Shown: piece after piece, positions 9,014-19,328 of the stretch
Layout of the letters: every line of letters begins with the position of its first letter
Position numbering within the stretch: the first letter of the stretch is position 1
Notes under the pieces: model-generated
Database searches by the model: none
What the model saw: only the letters and a program-made list of their open reading frames with translations
What the model was told of the DNA's origin: nothing
Program-made: the position numbers and the translations under genes
Assembly (NCBI RefSeq): GCF_003946325.1
Contig: NZ_RHNT01000001.1
Location: 183,787 to 247,786 of the forward strand
Length of the DNA stretch: 64,000 nt
Reading direction: 5' to 3'
Origin: Companilactobacillus furfuricola
Lineage (GTDB): Bacteria; Bacillota; Bacilli; Lactobacillales; Lactobacillaceae

Positions 9014-12000
9014 CTAGTCTAATTTCTCAATTTGATTGATCTTGAGGAAATAAAGATATTTCCCTGTCACTGGTTTATTTTTGATAATTGAAATTGCTTT
9101 GGCATACAAATTCAGCTGTCCAGAATAATTATTGATCTTTTCATCAATATTGTTGGTATTAACGTTATCTGTTTTATAATCAAAAATTTTTATTTCATCG
9201 TCTAATTCAATCACTCCGTCAATAATACCATGAACTAAGATCTTGTCATCACTAGTATCAATATCTTTTGCAGAATTGAACAATTTTTCTGCTGGTGCCA
9301 AGATCGAAAACGGATATTCACGCAAAACTTGCTTATGATTTGAAATGATCATTTGGCCCAAGTCACTTTGATAAAAACTGACTAAGCTATCCAAATCGAT
9401 TTTTTGCGCTACTTGTTCATCCAAAACTTTTGTGTTTACCAACTGTTCTAATAAAGCTTCAAACTCGGATTTACCCGGAGTTTGTTCAATAGGGATTTTT
9501 TGGAGAACTAAGTGCGTTGCTGAGCCAATATCTGTAGCAGAAACTTTCTTTTCTTGTGCCAAAAATTGTGGACGTTTGAATTGCTTTTGCGTATATCGAC
9601 CTCGGGATACGATCTCTGCTGGTGCCATTTGTTCGTCATCAGGGTCAGAAAATAGGCCTTTGATCTCAGAAACGGACTGATAAGCAGTCGTATTAACAGC
9701 GTCTTCATGAGGATATTGGAAATCTAAAATATTATCAACTGTTGTCTTGAAACGGTCACTGATTTTAGAATCGCTCACGTCTGATGCAGTTGCTTTATTT
9801 GGTTCTAGTTCTTTTAATTGATGAGTGTCAACGATCGTCAGCTGCATCTGGCTTTCGTCATTGGTAAAGTGCTCTAAGTCTAAATCATTTTGAGTCTTGT
9901 CATCAGAAATAAGGCTCATACCGATTAAATTTTGATAACTGGAGGCTGCTAATCGAAAGCCCTCATTGATCACGCCATTGTCATCTTTACGAACGTATTC
10001 CCAATTGTTGATCATTTTTTGGGGATCTTTGTCATATCCCACTAAGACTAATTTTTGCTTAGCTCTGGTCAAGGCAACATATAATAATCGCATTTCTTCA
10101 GAAACCGTGGAAATTTTCTTATCGTTGCTGATCAATGTTCGTTGAATGGTCCGAGCATTAGCACGACTCACTTGATCCAAGACACTGATCCCGATGCCTT
10201 GGTGAACATCATATAAAGTATCAGCAATATAATCTTTATTGTTAAATTTGTCATCGATATTTAGCAATATCACCACTGGAAATTCCAGGCCCTTACTTGC
10301 GTGAATCGTCATGACTTTGACACTATCATCAGTCGTTTCGATACTATTAGGCTGTGCAAGATCTCGATCCATGTCTTGCATACGTTGGATAAAACTAATG
10401 AATTTATGGAGACCCATGAAATTATTCTTTTCATAAGTATTAGCCCGTTGATACAACGCGTGTAAATTAGCAGCTCGCTGTTTTCCACCAGGCATCCCTG
10501 AAACGTATTCTAAGATCCCTGTCTCTTGATAAACTTTCCAAATCAATTTAACTAAACTATTTTTATTCGAAAAATCCCGATATCCTTCAAGTCGTTCAAT
10601 GAAAGAAACCATCTTAGAAACTAATCGTTGATCTGAATCTGGTTGCTGAATGAAATCTAAAATTGCTGAATAATAGTCTACCCTCTTGTTGGCGAGCCTG
10701 ATCAAAGCTAATTCCTGTTCATCCAGCCCGACGATCGGTGAACGCAAAACAGCAACTAGCGGCACATCTTGACGTGGATTGTCAATGATGTTCAGCATGG
10801 ACATGATGATCTGCAATTCGGTCGTTTGGAAGTAGTTTTGCGCATCAGTTACCATGACCGGGATCTCTTCATTTGCAAAATAAGATATCAGATCCGTATT
10901 GCTGTTTTTGTTCCGCATCAAAATAGCAATGTCAGAATATTTCAGATCACGATAGCTACTCTTTTTGGCATCATAAACTTGAAAGTTTTCGGACATCATC
11001 TGTTTGATCCGCTTAGCAGCAAATTCGATTTTATCGACCCGCTTGTCGACTACCGCTGGATCCATGACTTCAATTTCAGTTTTCTTTTCGTCATTTTCTT
11101 CAGGTCCCTTAGGATTTAAAATATAAACTTCATTGGTCGAGTCAACATCATCTGGAAAATTAGTCCCCGGGATCAGTTGGACACTGCGATCGTAATCAAT
11201 ATCACCGATCTTACGATCTAAGATCCTCTTAAAGATAGCATTTACAAAGTCATCAACTGCTACCGAAGAACGAAAGTTCTTGGACAACTGGATCAATTCA
11301 TCAGGATTGTCGTCTTGCTGGAAACGTTGATATTTGCTCGTAAAAATATATGGAGCAGCTTGCCTGAATCCGTAGATCGATTGTTTGATATCCCCAACCA
11401 TGAACATATGATTATCATCGTTTGATAAAGTTTGGATGATTTGTTCTTGCATTGGGTTAACATCTTGATACTCATCGATCATGATCTCATGAAAACGGCT
11501 TTGATAAAAATCTAAGGCCACTTTTTGACCGTCGACCTCAGTATTAAAAATTTCAATGGCTTTATGTTCAAGATCATTGAAGTCCAAAGTGTGTCCTTGG
11601 TCTTTAAGTTTAGTAAATTCTTTGATGAATGCTTCTTCTACCTCGACCAGCTTTTTAACTAATCGTTGGGCATTGTGGATCGTCTTGATGGTGTTTTCTT
11701 CGTCTTGGATAAAGTAACCTTCATAGATCTTTTCATCCATTTCTGTCTTTAATTTTTTACGTTGATCTTTGACGGATTCGACGATAGTTTCGTCATCTGC
11801 CATAGCTTTGATTTCTTTTGAAACAGCTTTGACTCGATCAAACTTGAAATTTGCGACCATATCACGGACTTCGTCAAACTTAGCGTCATTGATGATCGCA
11901 TCTTGGATCACTTTGATTTTAGCGATTGCATTATTAAAAACGACCACATAATTTTGGCTGAGCAGATCATTAGCAGAAATTTCAGCTAAGCTTTCCATCT

Positions 12001-12688
12001 CGGAGATCATGTTGTTCAAATTGTTCAGCAATTGCTTCTTGACTTTAGTTTGATAAAAATCAGAACTCACTAGGTCATCGCCGATTTGATAACTATCTGC
12101 CAGTTTATCGAGCCACAGATCAGTGTTTTCGTTGGTCACGGCAAAATTGTAGAGTCGATAAACTGTATCAGCCAGACCATCGTCAGTCTTATCGTTAGAA
12201 AAGTTCTCAGTCAGATCGAGGAACTCAAGATCAGCTTTGTTATAATATTTATTTCTGACATTGTCGAAAGCTTGTTCTTGTAATAAAGTCCTCTCCGTAT
12301 CATCACTCAACAGTCGAAAATTAGGATCTAAATCGATCACGTAGTAATATTTCTTGATCACACTGAGGCAAAATGCATGCAATGTACTGATATTAGCAAC
12401 GGGGACTTTGAAAATTTGTGATTGCATGTGCTGCTGTTGTTCATCACTCAGAGAATCACTGGCAACTAATTCTTTGATCCGATTGATCAAACGGTCTTTC
12501 ATTTCTTTAGCGGCCGCATCGGTAAAGGTGGCAACTAGTAAATTGTCGACATTTTCACCGTTTTTGATCAATTCGATGATCCGTTCGATCAAGATAGTCG
12601 TTTTCCCTGATCCAGCAGCTGCGGAAACCAGGATATCATGTCCATGATGAAAAATTGCTTTTTGTTGATTTTCTGTCCACTTAGGCAT
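9014..12688 (-). CDS. rexA: ATP-dependent helicase/nuclease subunit A (AddA/RexA)
   Basis: This 1224-aa large subunit of the RexAB (AddAB) complex resects double-strand breaks for RecA loading. The UvrD-like helicase motifs are complete: Walker A SAAAGSGKT (about 22-30), STLHAF, box II IDEYQDVN, GDIKQSIYGFRQA and MTIHASKGLEFPVV, followed by MRLLYVALTRAK. The C-terminal RecB-type nuclease shows VHGIIDGVIEL and FDYKTDN, with the catalytic Asp and Lys. The start lies inside the end of rexB (8-nt overlap) with GAGGAAAG upstream, so translation is probably coupled. The nuclease active site is intact here as well as in RexB. Confidence 0.95.
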   Translation of the reverse strand: MPKWTENQQKAIFHHGHDILVSAAAGSGKTTILIERIIELIKNGENVDNLLVATFTDAAAKEMKDRLINRIKELVASDSLSDEQQQHMQSQIFKVPVANISTLHAFCLSVIKKYYYVIDLDPNFRLLSDDTERTLLQEQAFDNVRNKYYNKADLEFLDLTENFSNDKTDDGLADTVYRLYNFAVTNENTDLWLDKLADSYQIGDDLVSSDFYQTKVKKQLLNNLNNMISEMESLAEISANDLLSQNYVVVFNNAIAKIKVIQDAIINDAKFDEVRDMVANFKFDRVKAVSKEIKAMADDETIVESVKDQRKKLKTEMDEKIYEGYFIQDEENTIKTIHNAQRLVKKLVEVEEAFIKEFTKLKDQGHTLDFNDLEHKAIEIFNTEVDGQKVALDFYQSRFHEIMIDEYQDVNPMQEQIIQTLSNDDNHMFMVGDIKQSIYGFRQAAPYIFTSKYQRFQQDDNPDELIQLSKNFRSSVAVDDFVNAIFKRILDRKIGDIDYDRSVQLIPGTNFPDDVDSTNEVYILNPKGPEENDEKKTEIEVMDPAVVDKRVDKIEFAAKRIKQMMSENFQVYDAKKSSYRDLKYSDIAILMRNKNSNTDLISYFANEEIPVMVTDAQNYFQTTELQIIMSMLNIIDNPRQDVPLVAVLRSPIVGLDEQELALIRLANKRVDYYSAILDFIQQPDSDQRLVSKMVSFIERLEGYRDFSNKNSLVKLIWKVYQETGILEYVSGMPGGKQRAANLHALYQRANTYEKNNFMGLHKFISFIQRMQDMDRDLAQPNSIETTDDSVKVMTIHASKGLEFPVVILLNIDDKFNNKDYIADTLYDVHQGIGISVLDQVSRANARTIQRTLISNDKKISTVSEEMRLLYVALTRAKQKLVLVGYDKDPQKMINNWEYVRKDDNGVINEGFRLAASSYQNLIGMSLISDDKTQNDLDLEHFTNDESQMQLTIVDTHQLKELEPNKATASDVSDSKISDRFKTTVDNILDFQYPHEDAVNTTAYQSVSEIKGLFSDPDDEQMAPAEIVSRGRYTQKQFKRPQFLAQEKKVSATDIGSATHLVLQKIPIEQTPGKSEFEALLEQLVNTKVLDEQVAQKIDLDSLVSFYQSDLGQMIISNHKQVLREYPFSILAPAEKLFNSAKDIDTSDDKILVHGIIDGVIELDDEIKIFDYKTDNVNTNNIDEKINNYSGQLNLYAKAISIIKNKPVTGKYLYFLKINQIEKLD

Positions 12689-15600
12689 TGTCTTTACTTT
12701 CCTCTAAAATCATTTGAATTCGTTTCAATACTTCTTTCTTTGCTTCTCGTCCATGATTGATGATCTCATGATATTCGTTTTCTGGCAGCATGGCGTCAAA
12801 TTGCAGGATCGGACGATAATCACTGTACTGTAAACCAGTTTGGTTATTGCTGTCACGATAAGGATTGATCTGTAAGTTACCGGAATAGATCTTTTCGCCT
12901 GCTTGTTTGATCAAGTGACGATTATAATTCAAGATCTTAAATAGGTCGTCTTCAGAAATCGCATGTTTCTGATCAATGTAAACACCTTTGGCTTTAGATT
13001 GCTTCAAAGGTAGGATCAAAGAATTATTTCCCATTAGCAAGTCCAAATTATCTAATAGCTCCTCGTCATCGACGATCAATCCATCAAGTTTAAACTTCTT
13101 TAATAGTTCTTGTTCTAGATCGATGCCCTTTTTTAGCTGGATCTTAGGATTTTGAATGTGTTCATAAAAGGCTCCAGCGATCTTCACGTCGTCACCATTA
13201 GAAAATAAGGCTTTGTTGCTGACAAGGTTTTCCAAATAAGTCGGCATCTGCATCGTGATCCCATTCAAGAAGGCATCAAAATCAAATTTACGGCCACTAG
13301 ATTTATAATCAATGACGGCTAAATAGTCGGCATTATTCAGTTTCATCTCATCGATCCGGTCGATCTTTCCTCTGACCTTGATCTGATGTCCGCCAGAAAT
13401 ATCATAATTCAATCCTGGCAGATCTTGCTTAGTGTTGTTCATTTTCCCAAAAGCTACTTCGGTTGCCTTGGGATTGAAACTGTTTCTCGATAATTGTTTT
13501 TGAATTATCCGTGCTAGTTGGAGCAAAGTATTCTGGGCTTTTTTAGAAATGTATCCCATTCGCTCTGAGGAGTTGAAAACCTTGTTTTCTGGCAGTTTAA
13601 CTTGTTGTTCAAAAATATCTTTCACAAAATCGGCCAATTGTTGTTCATTCAAATCACGGATATTAACTTTTTTATCATTGATCATTTTAACGAAGCCATC
13701 GAGAACCGCATGATAAAGTGAACCTGTTTGCGCTGGAGTAACTTCAAAAATCTTCCGTGGCATTAATCGCAAGCCATATTTTAAGAAATACTCATATTCA
13801 TTTTGGTAAAAAGTCTCCAAACGAGAAATGGAAACTTTGATGTCATCCCCATACAATTTTTCGACCGTCTCCGGATCCAAATTAGTCGGGATGTTTTGAT
13901 ATTTCAAAGAACTTAAAGCAAACTCCGAATCAGCCTGATCATCTTGAAGCAATTTCTTTTGGACATATTTCCACTGACCAGAAAGTTCGCTCTTGTTGTC
14001 GATCGCAGCACGAGAAACTCTGATCAAATAATTCAAACTAGATTCAGCTGAACCAATGTAACGTAAGATCTCATTTTCTTTGACCTCGTCGGGTGCTGGA
14101 TTTAGCAAGATATCTTGTTCAGGGATATCAAAATGTTTTGCGATCCGCACCACGTAACTGGACAGATCTTGCTGCTTATTATCCTCAGTATAGTTAGGAT
14201 AAGTAAAAATCAAGCGTTGTGATGGTGTAGTAAAAGTCAAGTCATGAAGGTAAGGCTCAGAATTGTTCATGACTTCATCAGAAGCATTCAAATACTTGTC
14301 AGCGTCCAAGTTATCTGAGATCAACTGCCGTTCTTCATCGGCTATGATGCCGTTAGACACTGAGGTGCCAGGCATATTGTTGACCGTAGCTCCCAAAATG
14401 ATGGTGATCTTTCGATTGTTAGGTTGGACCATCCCTATTTCAGAAATATTGACGGCATCTAAAGTTGAAGGAATTTGCGAATATTGAGCCGTTTCAAAAG
14501 CAGCATCGATAATTTCAATGAATTCTTGCCCATTGAATTTCTCTTCACCAAAAACACTGACGTATTCATCTAAGATAGTATTAAATTTATCAACGACTTG
14601 TTCAGGTTGATCGGCACTAGTTAAATCTTCTTGGTCGATTGCTAATTCTTGCCAATTGACTAGTTCTTGAAAAACGCCGTGATCCTCCAAAAATTGATAT
14701 AAAAATCCTGCTACTTGTAAGGCTTTGTGTGGCTTCTTAAAATAACTTTCCAGTTCAGAATAAATTTGCTTGATAAAAGCTCTGATATTATTTATCGATC
14801 GATAATCAGAAATCAGCTTCTGGTCAACTTGTTCATCCAAAGTGGCATCAGCTTCAATGTCGTCCCCCAGCCAATCACGTTTGGTAGAACCATTGGCCAA
14901 AACATAATTTTCAATCAGATCGACTGCTGAGCGAAATTTTGAAACATCTTGTTCTTGATATTCATCCGGTAGAAGCAACTCTGTCCGCAACAAAGCTATG
15001 GCATCTTCACTTTGCAAGCCTTTGTTATACAAATCAAATAAGAGGTCGACCAATTTCTTGAAGGGATGATCGGACATCTTTCTTTGCAGATCGATAAAGT
15101 AAGGGATTTTGTTCTCATCCATGAAAGCCTCTGTAAAGGAACTGTACTGGTTAAGATCTCTCGCTAAGATCAAGAAATCTTTATACCGGTAGCCTTGATT
15201 AGCTACCAATTGACGAATATAAGTACTAGTAGCTGACAGTTCAGCTTGCTTATTAGTACTCTTCCAGATCTGCACCGCGTTGTTAGTTGTAAATTTTTCG
15301 GGATCGATCGGATTCCCCTGACTGGAATCGACCCAGTAGTTTTCCAGCTTGGCAATATCGTCAGCCACACGTGGCATTTTAGCAAAAAGATTGTGGAACG
15401 CCACCTGATTATCTTGCGCCAGTTGCAATAATTGATGATAAGTCCCAGCAGGACGTGCATAAAAACTAGTTTTGTCAACGGGCTGTAAAGCTGGTTGATC
15501 CAAATTAAAAGAAATATTTAAGCTACCACAATTAACTAAAATCGATTTGATAACTTGCAGTTCTGATGCTGTAAAAGTTGAAAAGCCTTCAACATAAAAG

Positions 15601-16208
15601 TAATAATGCTTAGTATTTATTTTTTCATTGAAAAATTGAGCCAATTGATCTAGCTTAAAATTATTCGTCGCAAATTTAGCAATCTCCTCACAATAATCTC
15701 GATAGATCAAATTGACCTCTTCGATCTTTCCAGTAAATAAATTCGACTGGTTGTTTTGCATGACTTGCTCAACATCGTCGGGTGAAACTTGGCCATTTTG
15801 AAATTCAGTGAATTGCGATGTTAATTGTTGTACGAAACCAGTTTTATCAGCCATACCACCGAGGATCTTCAAATCAGGGTGATTCTTGGCAATAATGTTG
15901 CGAATGATCATTGCTGATTTAGTGTCAGTCAAAGTTTCGGTATTAAAAACATCACTTCCACGCAAAAAATACCAAGCTAAACGTGAAAGTGAAAAGCATT
16001 GAACGCGACTGGAGGCCACTAATTCGGGATGACCCTGGATCTTCCCAAAGTCATTCAGCATCTTGATCTCAGATTCAAATTTAATATGATTAGGCACGAT
16101 AAAGAAAAATTCCCCTTCTGGGTCCCTTTCAAAATCTGCTTTAAATAGTTTCATCATTTCTGTATGATGATCAAATTGATTTTTACCTAAAATGAAGTTA
16201 AGTGTCAT
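12681..16208 (-). CDS. rexB: ATP-dependent nuclease subunit B (AddB/RexB), degenerate ATP and Fe-S sites
   Basis: This 1175-aa partner of RexA has a C-terminal nuclease that is readable as GKIDRID and VIDYKSSGRKFDF. Two sites typical of B. subtilis AddB are changed. The N-terminal Walker A (GRSGSGKT in AddB) reads LGKNQFDHHTEM. The Fe-S cysteines are gone: the first would fall in ISRLETFYQNEYEYF, and the last three in the region about 1115-1138, here TGLQYSDYRPILQFD. The start ATG 16208 follows AGGAG. This is the first gene of a minus-strand run rexB-rexA-dinG-ypmB-dnaD-nth, divergent from the mevalonate operon. Confidence 0.93.
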   Translation of the reverse strand: MTLNFILGKNQFDHHTEMMKLFKADFERDPEGEFFFIVPNHIKFESEIKMLNDFGKIQGHPELVASSRVQCFSLSRLAWYFLRGSDVFNTETLTDTKSAMIIRNIIAKNHPDLKILGGMADKTGFVQQLTSQFTEFQNGQVSPDDVEQVMQNNQSNLFTGKIEEVNLIYRDYCEEIAKFATNNFKLDQLAQFFNEKINTKHYYFYVEGFSTFTASELQVIKSILVNCGSLNISFNLDQPALQPVDKTSFYARPAGTYHQLLQLAQDNQVAFHNLFAKMPRVADDIAKLENYWVDSSQGNPIDPEKFTTNNAVQIWKSTNKQAELSATSTYIRQLVANQGYRYKDFLILARDLNQYSSFTEAFMDENKIPYFIDLQRKMSDHPFKKLVDLLFDLYNKGLQSEDAIALLRTELLLPDEYQEQDVSKFRSAVDLIENYVLANGSTKRDWLGDDIEADATLDEQVDQKLISDYRSINNIRAFIKQIYSELESYFKKPHKALQVAGFLYQFLEDHGVFQELVNWQELAIDQEDLTSADQPEQVVDKFNTILDEYVSVFGEEKFNGQEFIEIIDAAFETAQYSQIPSTLDAVNISEIGMVQPNNRKITIILGATVNNMPGTSVSNGIIADEERQLISDNLDADKYLNASDEVMNNSEPYLHDLTFTTPSQRLIFTYPNYTEDNKQQDLSSYVVRIAKHFDIPEQDILLNPAPDEVKENEILRYIGSAESSLNYLIRVSRAAIDNKSELSGQWKYVQKKLLQDDQADSEFALSSLKYQNIPTNLDPETVEKLYGDDIKVSISRLETFYQNEYEYFLKYGLRLMPRKIFEVTPAQTGSLYHAVLDGFVKMINDKKVNIRDLNEQQLADFVKDIFEQQVKLPENKVFNSSERMGYISKKAQNTLLQLARIIQKQLSRNSFNPKATEVAFGKMNNTKQDLPGLNYDISGGHQIKVRGKIDRIDEMKLNNADYLAVIDYKSSGRKFDFDAFLNGITMQMPTYLENLVSNKALFSNGDDVKIAGAFYEHIQNPKIQLKKGIDLEQELLKKFKLDGLIVDDEELLDNLDLLMGNNSLILPLKQSKAKGVYIDQKHAISEDDLFKILNYNRHLIKQAGEKIYSGNLQINPYRDSNNQTGLQYSDYRPILQFDAMLPENEYHEIINHGREAKKEVLKRIQMILEESKDNA

Positions 16209-16318
16209 GTTTATTCTCCTAATAAAAAAATTCTATCATAGTTCAATCGCCATACAGTGGAAATAAGTTTGAAGTATGTATAAAATATAATCTTAGAGAA
16301 ACTGAGGTGAATGCCGTG

Positions 16319-17269
16319 ATGAATGGTATTGGAAAAAGTCATGGAAAGATGATCATGATGGGAGAACACGCGGTAGTCTACGGGTATCCAGCAATTGCCC
16401 TGCCGCTAGTCAGTATTCCTGTCATTATTCGGATCAAAGAAAGTAAGACTAAAACGTTATCGTCGAATTATTTTGTCGGTAGCCTTGCAGATCTACCTGA
16501 ATCATTATCAGGCGTCAAATATTTGATCGACACGCTCGATAAAGAAATGAATCAAGATCAAATCAACTATTCGATTTTTATCGACAGTGGTTTACCCATC
16601 GAACGCGGATTAGGATCTTCAGCTGCCATCGGCGCAGCATTGACGAGGGCTTTTTTCGACTTCTTTGATCGGCCGCTTAGTGATGAACGCTTATTGGAAC
16701 ACATCAACATGTCGGAAACTGTTACCCACGGTAAAGCCAGTGGGCTCGATGCCAATACGGTCATCTCCGACTTTCCGATAAAATATAGTCAAGGGACTTC
16801 GTTTCAACATTTTTCATTTGAATCGGATGGCTTCATCGTTATTGGTGATTCGAATGTTAAAGGGAAAACTAAGCAAACAGTTAGGGATGTGCGTCGATTA
16901 TTTGACGAAAATAGCGTCGTTGTAGGACAAGAATTAGCTGACCTAGGTAATTGCACTGAATTGGCTATAAAGGCTCTTAAAACTAATAATTTGAAGAATC
17001 TAGGGCAAATCTTTACTCAAGCTAATGAAATATTAACTAAACTGAATTTATCGATCCCGAAGGTCGATACGATGATCGAAGCTGCTAACAGTGCGGGCGC
17101 CTTAGGTAGCAAGATGACAGGTGGCGGTCGCGGTGGCTGCATTATTTGCGTGGCTAAGAACTTGACTAGTGCCCAAATGATCCAAAAGGCGTTACTTAAA
17201 CAAGGTGCTGCCCAAACTTGGATCCAACCTTTATCAATATACGAAAATGAGGGAGCAAATATTGACTAG
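16319..17269 (+). CDS. mvk: Mevalonate kinase
   Basis: This GHMP-family enzyme of 316 aa phosphorylates mevalonate, the first of three kinase-fold steps toward isopentenyl diphosphate. Visible motifs are GKMIMMGEHAVVYGYPAIA at the N-terminus, the ATP-binding loop PIERGLGSSAAIGAA and the C-terminal GALGSKMTGGGRGGC. ATG 16319 is chosen because GAGGTGA ends 8 nt upstream; GTG codons at 16307 and 16316 are alternatives that add one to four residues. It is the first gene of a four-gene operon. The end overlaps the next start by 8 nt. Confidence 0.95.
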   Translation: MNGIGKSHGKMIMMGEHAVVYGYPAIALPLVSIPVIIRIKESKTKTLSSNYFVGSLADLPESLSGVKYLIDTLDKEMNQDQINYSIFIDSGLPIERGLGSSAAIGAALTRAFFDFFDRPLSDERLLEHINMSETVTHGKASGLDANTVISDFPIKYSQGTSFQHFSFESDGFIVIGDSNVKGKTKQTVRDVRRLFDENSVVVGQELADLGNCTELAIKALKTNNLKNLGQIFTQANEILTKLNLSIPKVDTMIEAANSAGALGSKMTGGGRGGCIICVAKNLTSAQMIQKALLKQGAAQTWIQPLSIYENEGANID

Positions 17270-18227
17270 GATTACACGAGCATATACAAACATTGCCTTG
17301 ATCAAATACTGGGGTAAAAAAGATCAACAGCTGAAATTGCCCCAAACTAATAGCCTTTCGCTAACGTTAGACAAGTTTTATACCGATACAACAGCTAAAG
17401 TGATCGATAGCGATAAAGATATCATTTCTTTAAACGACACGATCCTTGACGACAAAGCTTCCGGTCGCACTAGGAAATATTTAGATACAGTGAGAAACAT
17501 GTACGGACTTGCCCAACATTTTCAAATCGAATCGGTCAATCATGTTCCGATATCTGCGGGATTTGCCTCCTCTGCTTCCGGTTTTGCTGCATTAGCTGGG
17601 TCGATCAATGAATGTTTAGACTTAGGATTGACCCGCAAAGAACTATCGATCTTAGCTCGAAATGGCTCTGGTTCAGCTAGTCGTTCGATTTTTGGTGGAT
17701 TTGTTGAATGGCATGCCGGTCATTCCAACGAAACTTCATTTTCTGAACCGATCGATGAAGATCCTGATATTGACCTAGTCTTACTGTCAGTCGTGATTTC
17801 GGAACAAAAGAAATCAATTTCATCGACAATTGGGATGGAATTATCAGTTAAAACCTCCCCATTTTATCCAAATTGGAGTACACTAGTGGCTTCAGAGATA
17901 CAAGAGATTAAGCAAGCAATTGCTCAAAAAGATATTACGAAAATTGGCGAGATAGCAGAACACAATGCTTTATCAATGCACGCTTTAACACTTTCTGCTC
18001 AGCCACCTTTTACTTACTTTGCTCCAGAAACAGTTGAGATTATTCAAGCAGTTAAGCATTTGCGTCAACAAGGAGTATTCGCATATGTTACTATTGATGC
18101 TGGTCCAAATGTTAAAATAATTTGTAATAATAATTCTGTTAATCATGTTAATGATTACATCACGCAACATATCAAGAATGTTTCAACGTTTGAAGCACAT
18201 ATTGGAAAAGGTATACAATACATCTGA
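17262..18227 (+). CDS. mvaD: Diphosphomevalonate decarboxylase
   Basis: This 321-aa GHMP-fold enzyme converts mevalonate 5-diphosphate to isopentenyl diphosphate with ATP and release of CO2. Signatures: AYTNIALIKYWGKKD at the N-terminus, the SAGFASSASGFAALA loop, NGSGSASRSIFGGFVEW and the C-terminal FAYVTIDAGPNVKI. The start is TTG 17262, preceded by GAGGGAG at 6 nt. The upstream in-frame reading from 17205 lies inside mvk and adds residues unlike the family. The mvk stop is inside the first codons, giving an 8-nt overlap. Confidence 0.95.
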   Translation: MTRITRAYTNIALIKYWGKKDQQLKLPQTNSLSLTLDKFYTDTTAKVIDSDKDIISLNDTILDDKASGRTRKYLDTVRNMYGLAQHFQIESVNHVPISAGFASSASGFAALAGSINECLDLGLTRKELSILARNGSGSASRSIFGGFVEWHAGHSNETSFSEPIDEDPDIDLVLLSVVISEQKKSISSTIGMELSVKTSPFYPNWSTLVASEIQEIKQAIAQKDITKIGEIAEHNALSMHALTLSAQPPFTYFAPETVEIIQAVKHLRQQGVFAYVTIDAGPNVKIICNNNSVNHVNDYITQHIKNVSTFEAHIGKGIQYI

Positions 18228-18248
18228 TATTTGGGAAGGTATGATATT

Positions 18249-19328
18249 TTGTCCACTGGAATTGCACCTGGAAAACTATATTTAGCAGGAGAATACGCCG
18301 TTGTAGAAACTGGCTTCCCTGCTGTGATCGCCTCGGTCGATCAATACGTCAAAGTTACCGTTACAAAGGCTAAGGGTAGCGGAACGATCCAATCAAAAAA
18401 CTTAAATAAACAATTGATCCACTGGAATCGTCAAGGAACGAAATTAGTCTTTGACGACACCGAAAGTCAATTAGCATATATACTTACCGCTATCAAATTC
18501 GTTGAAAGATATGCGATCGAAAACAACAAGAAACTAGCTTATTACGATCTACTAGTAACTAGTGAACTTGATTCTGATGACGGGAAGAAATTTGGTCTAG
18601 GAAGCTCAGCGGCAATAACAGTTGCCGTAGTTAAAGCACTAGGCTCCTTTTATGACCTCGATTTATCCAAAATGGATGTTTACAAGCTAGCATCAGTTGC
18701 TCATTTGTCGGTTCAAGGAAATGGTAGCCTTGGCGATATTGCTGCCAGCGCTTTTGGTGGCATTATCGCTTACAAGTCGCCTGATCGAAATTGGGTTTTT
18801 AATATGGTGAGAAACCACAGTTTAAAGAAACTACTCAAATTGGATTGGCCTAACTTGAAAATCGAACCACTTCATTTGCCAAAAGAGCTAGAAATGGTCG
18901 TCGGTTGGACTGGTTCACCCGCATCGACCTCGATTTTAGTTGATCGAATAGCACTGACTAAAGCTCAAAAAGTCGATAAATATCAACACTTTTTGAAATC
19001 GAGCCGTAACAGCGTCGAACAATTGATCAAGGGCTTCAAAAATAGCGATGCCGAGATGATCAAGAAAATGATCAGTGATTATCGTAAAGTCTTGACGGAC
19101 CTAGCACATTTCAGTGACGTTCACATCGAGACTAAACTACTTACCAAGTTGTGCGATATTGCCGAAAAACTCGGTGGCGCAGCCAAAACCTCCGGTGCCG
19201 GCGGTGGTGATTGCGGCATTGTTATCAGCAATAAAGATCTCAATTTAAAGAATCTTAAAAATGAATGGAAAAAAGCTGGCATTACCCCACTTAAATTAAA
19301 AATCGGAGAAATAATCGACCATGCCTAA
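18249..19328 (+). CDS. mvaK2: Phosphomevalonate kinase
   Basis: This 359-aa GHMP kinase makes mevalonate 5-diphosphate, the substrate of the enzyme encoded just upstream. Motifs: GIAPGKLYLAGEYAVVETG, the ATP loop KFGLGSSAAITVAVV, and the C-terminal GGAAKTSGAGGGDCGI. TTG 18249 with GGGAAGG about 9 nt upstream fits best. An earlier TTG at 18231 would add six residues but overlaps the ribosome site. Its stop overlaps the next gene by 8 nt. Confidence 0.94.
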   Translation: MSTGIAPGKLYLAGEYAVVETGFPAVIASVDQYVKVTVTKAKGSGTIQSKNLNKQLIHWNRQGTKLVFDDTESQLAYILTAIKFVERYAIENNKKLAYYDLLVTSELDSDDGKKFGLGSSAAITVAVVKALGSFYDLDLSKMDVYKLASVAHLSVQGNGSLGDIAASAFGGIIAYKSPDRNWVFNMVRNHSLKKLLKLDWPNLKIEPLHLPKELEMVVGWTGSPASTSILVDRIALTKAQKVDKYQHFLKSSRNSVEQLIKGFKNSDAEMIKKMISDYRKVLTDLAHFSDVHIETKLLTKLCDIAEKLGGAAKTSGAGGGDCGIVISNKDLNLKNLKNEWKKAGITPLKLKIGEIIDHA

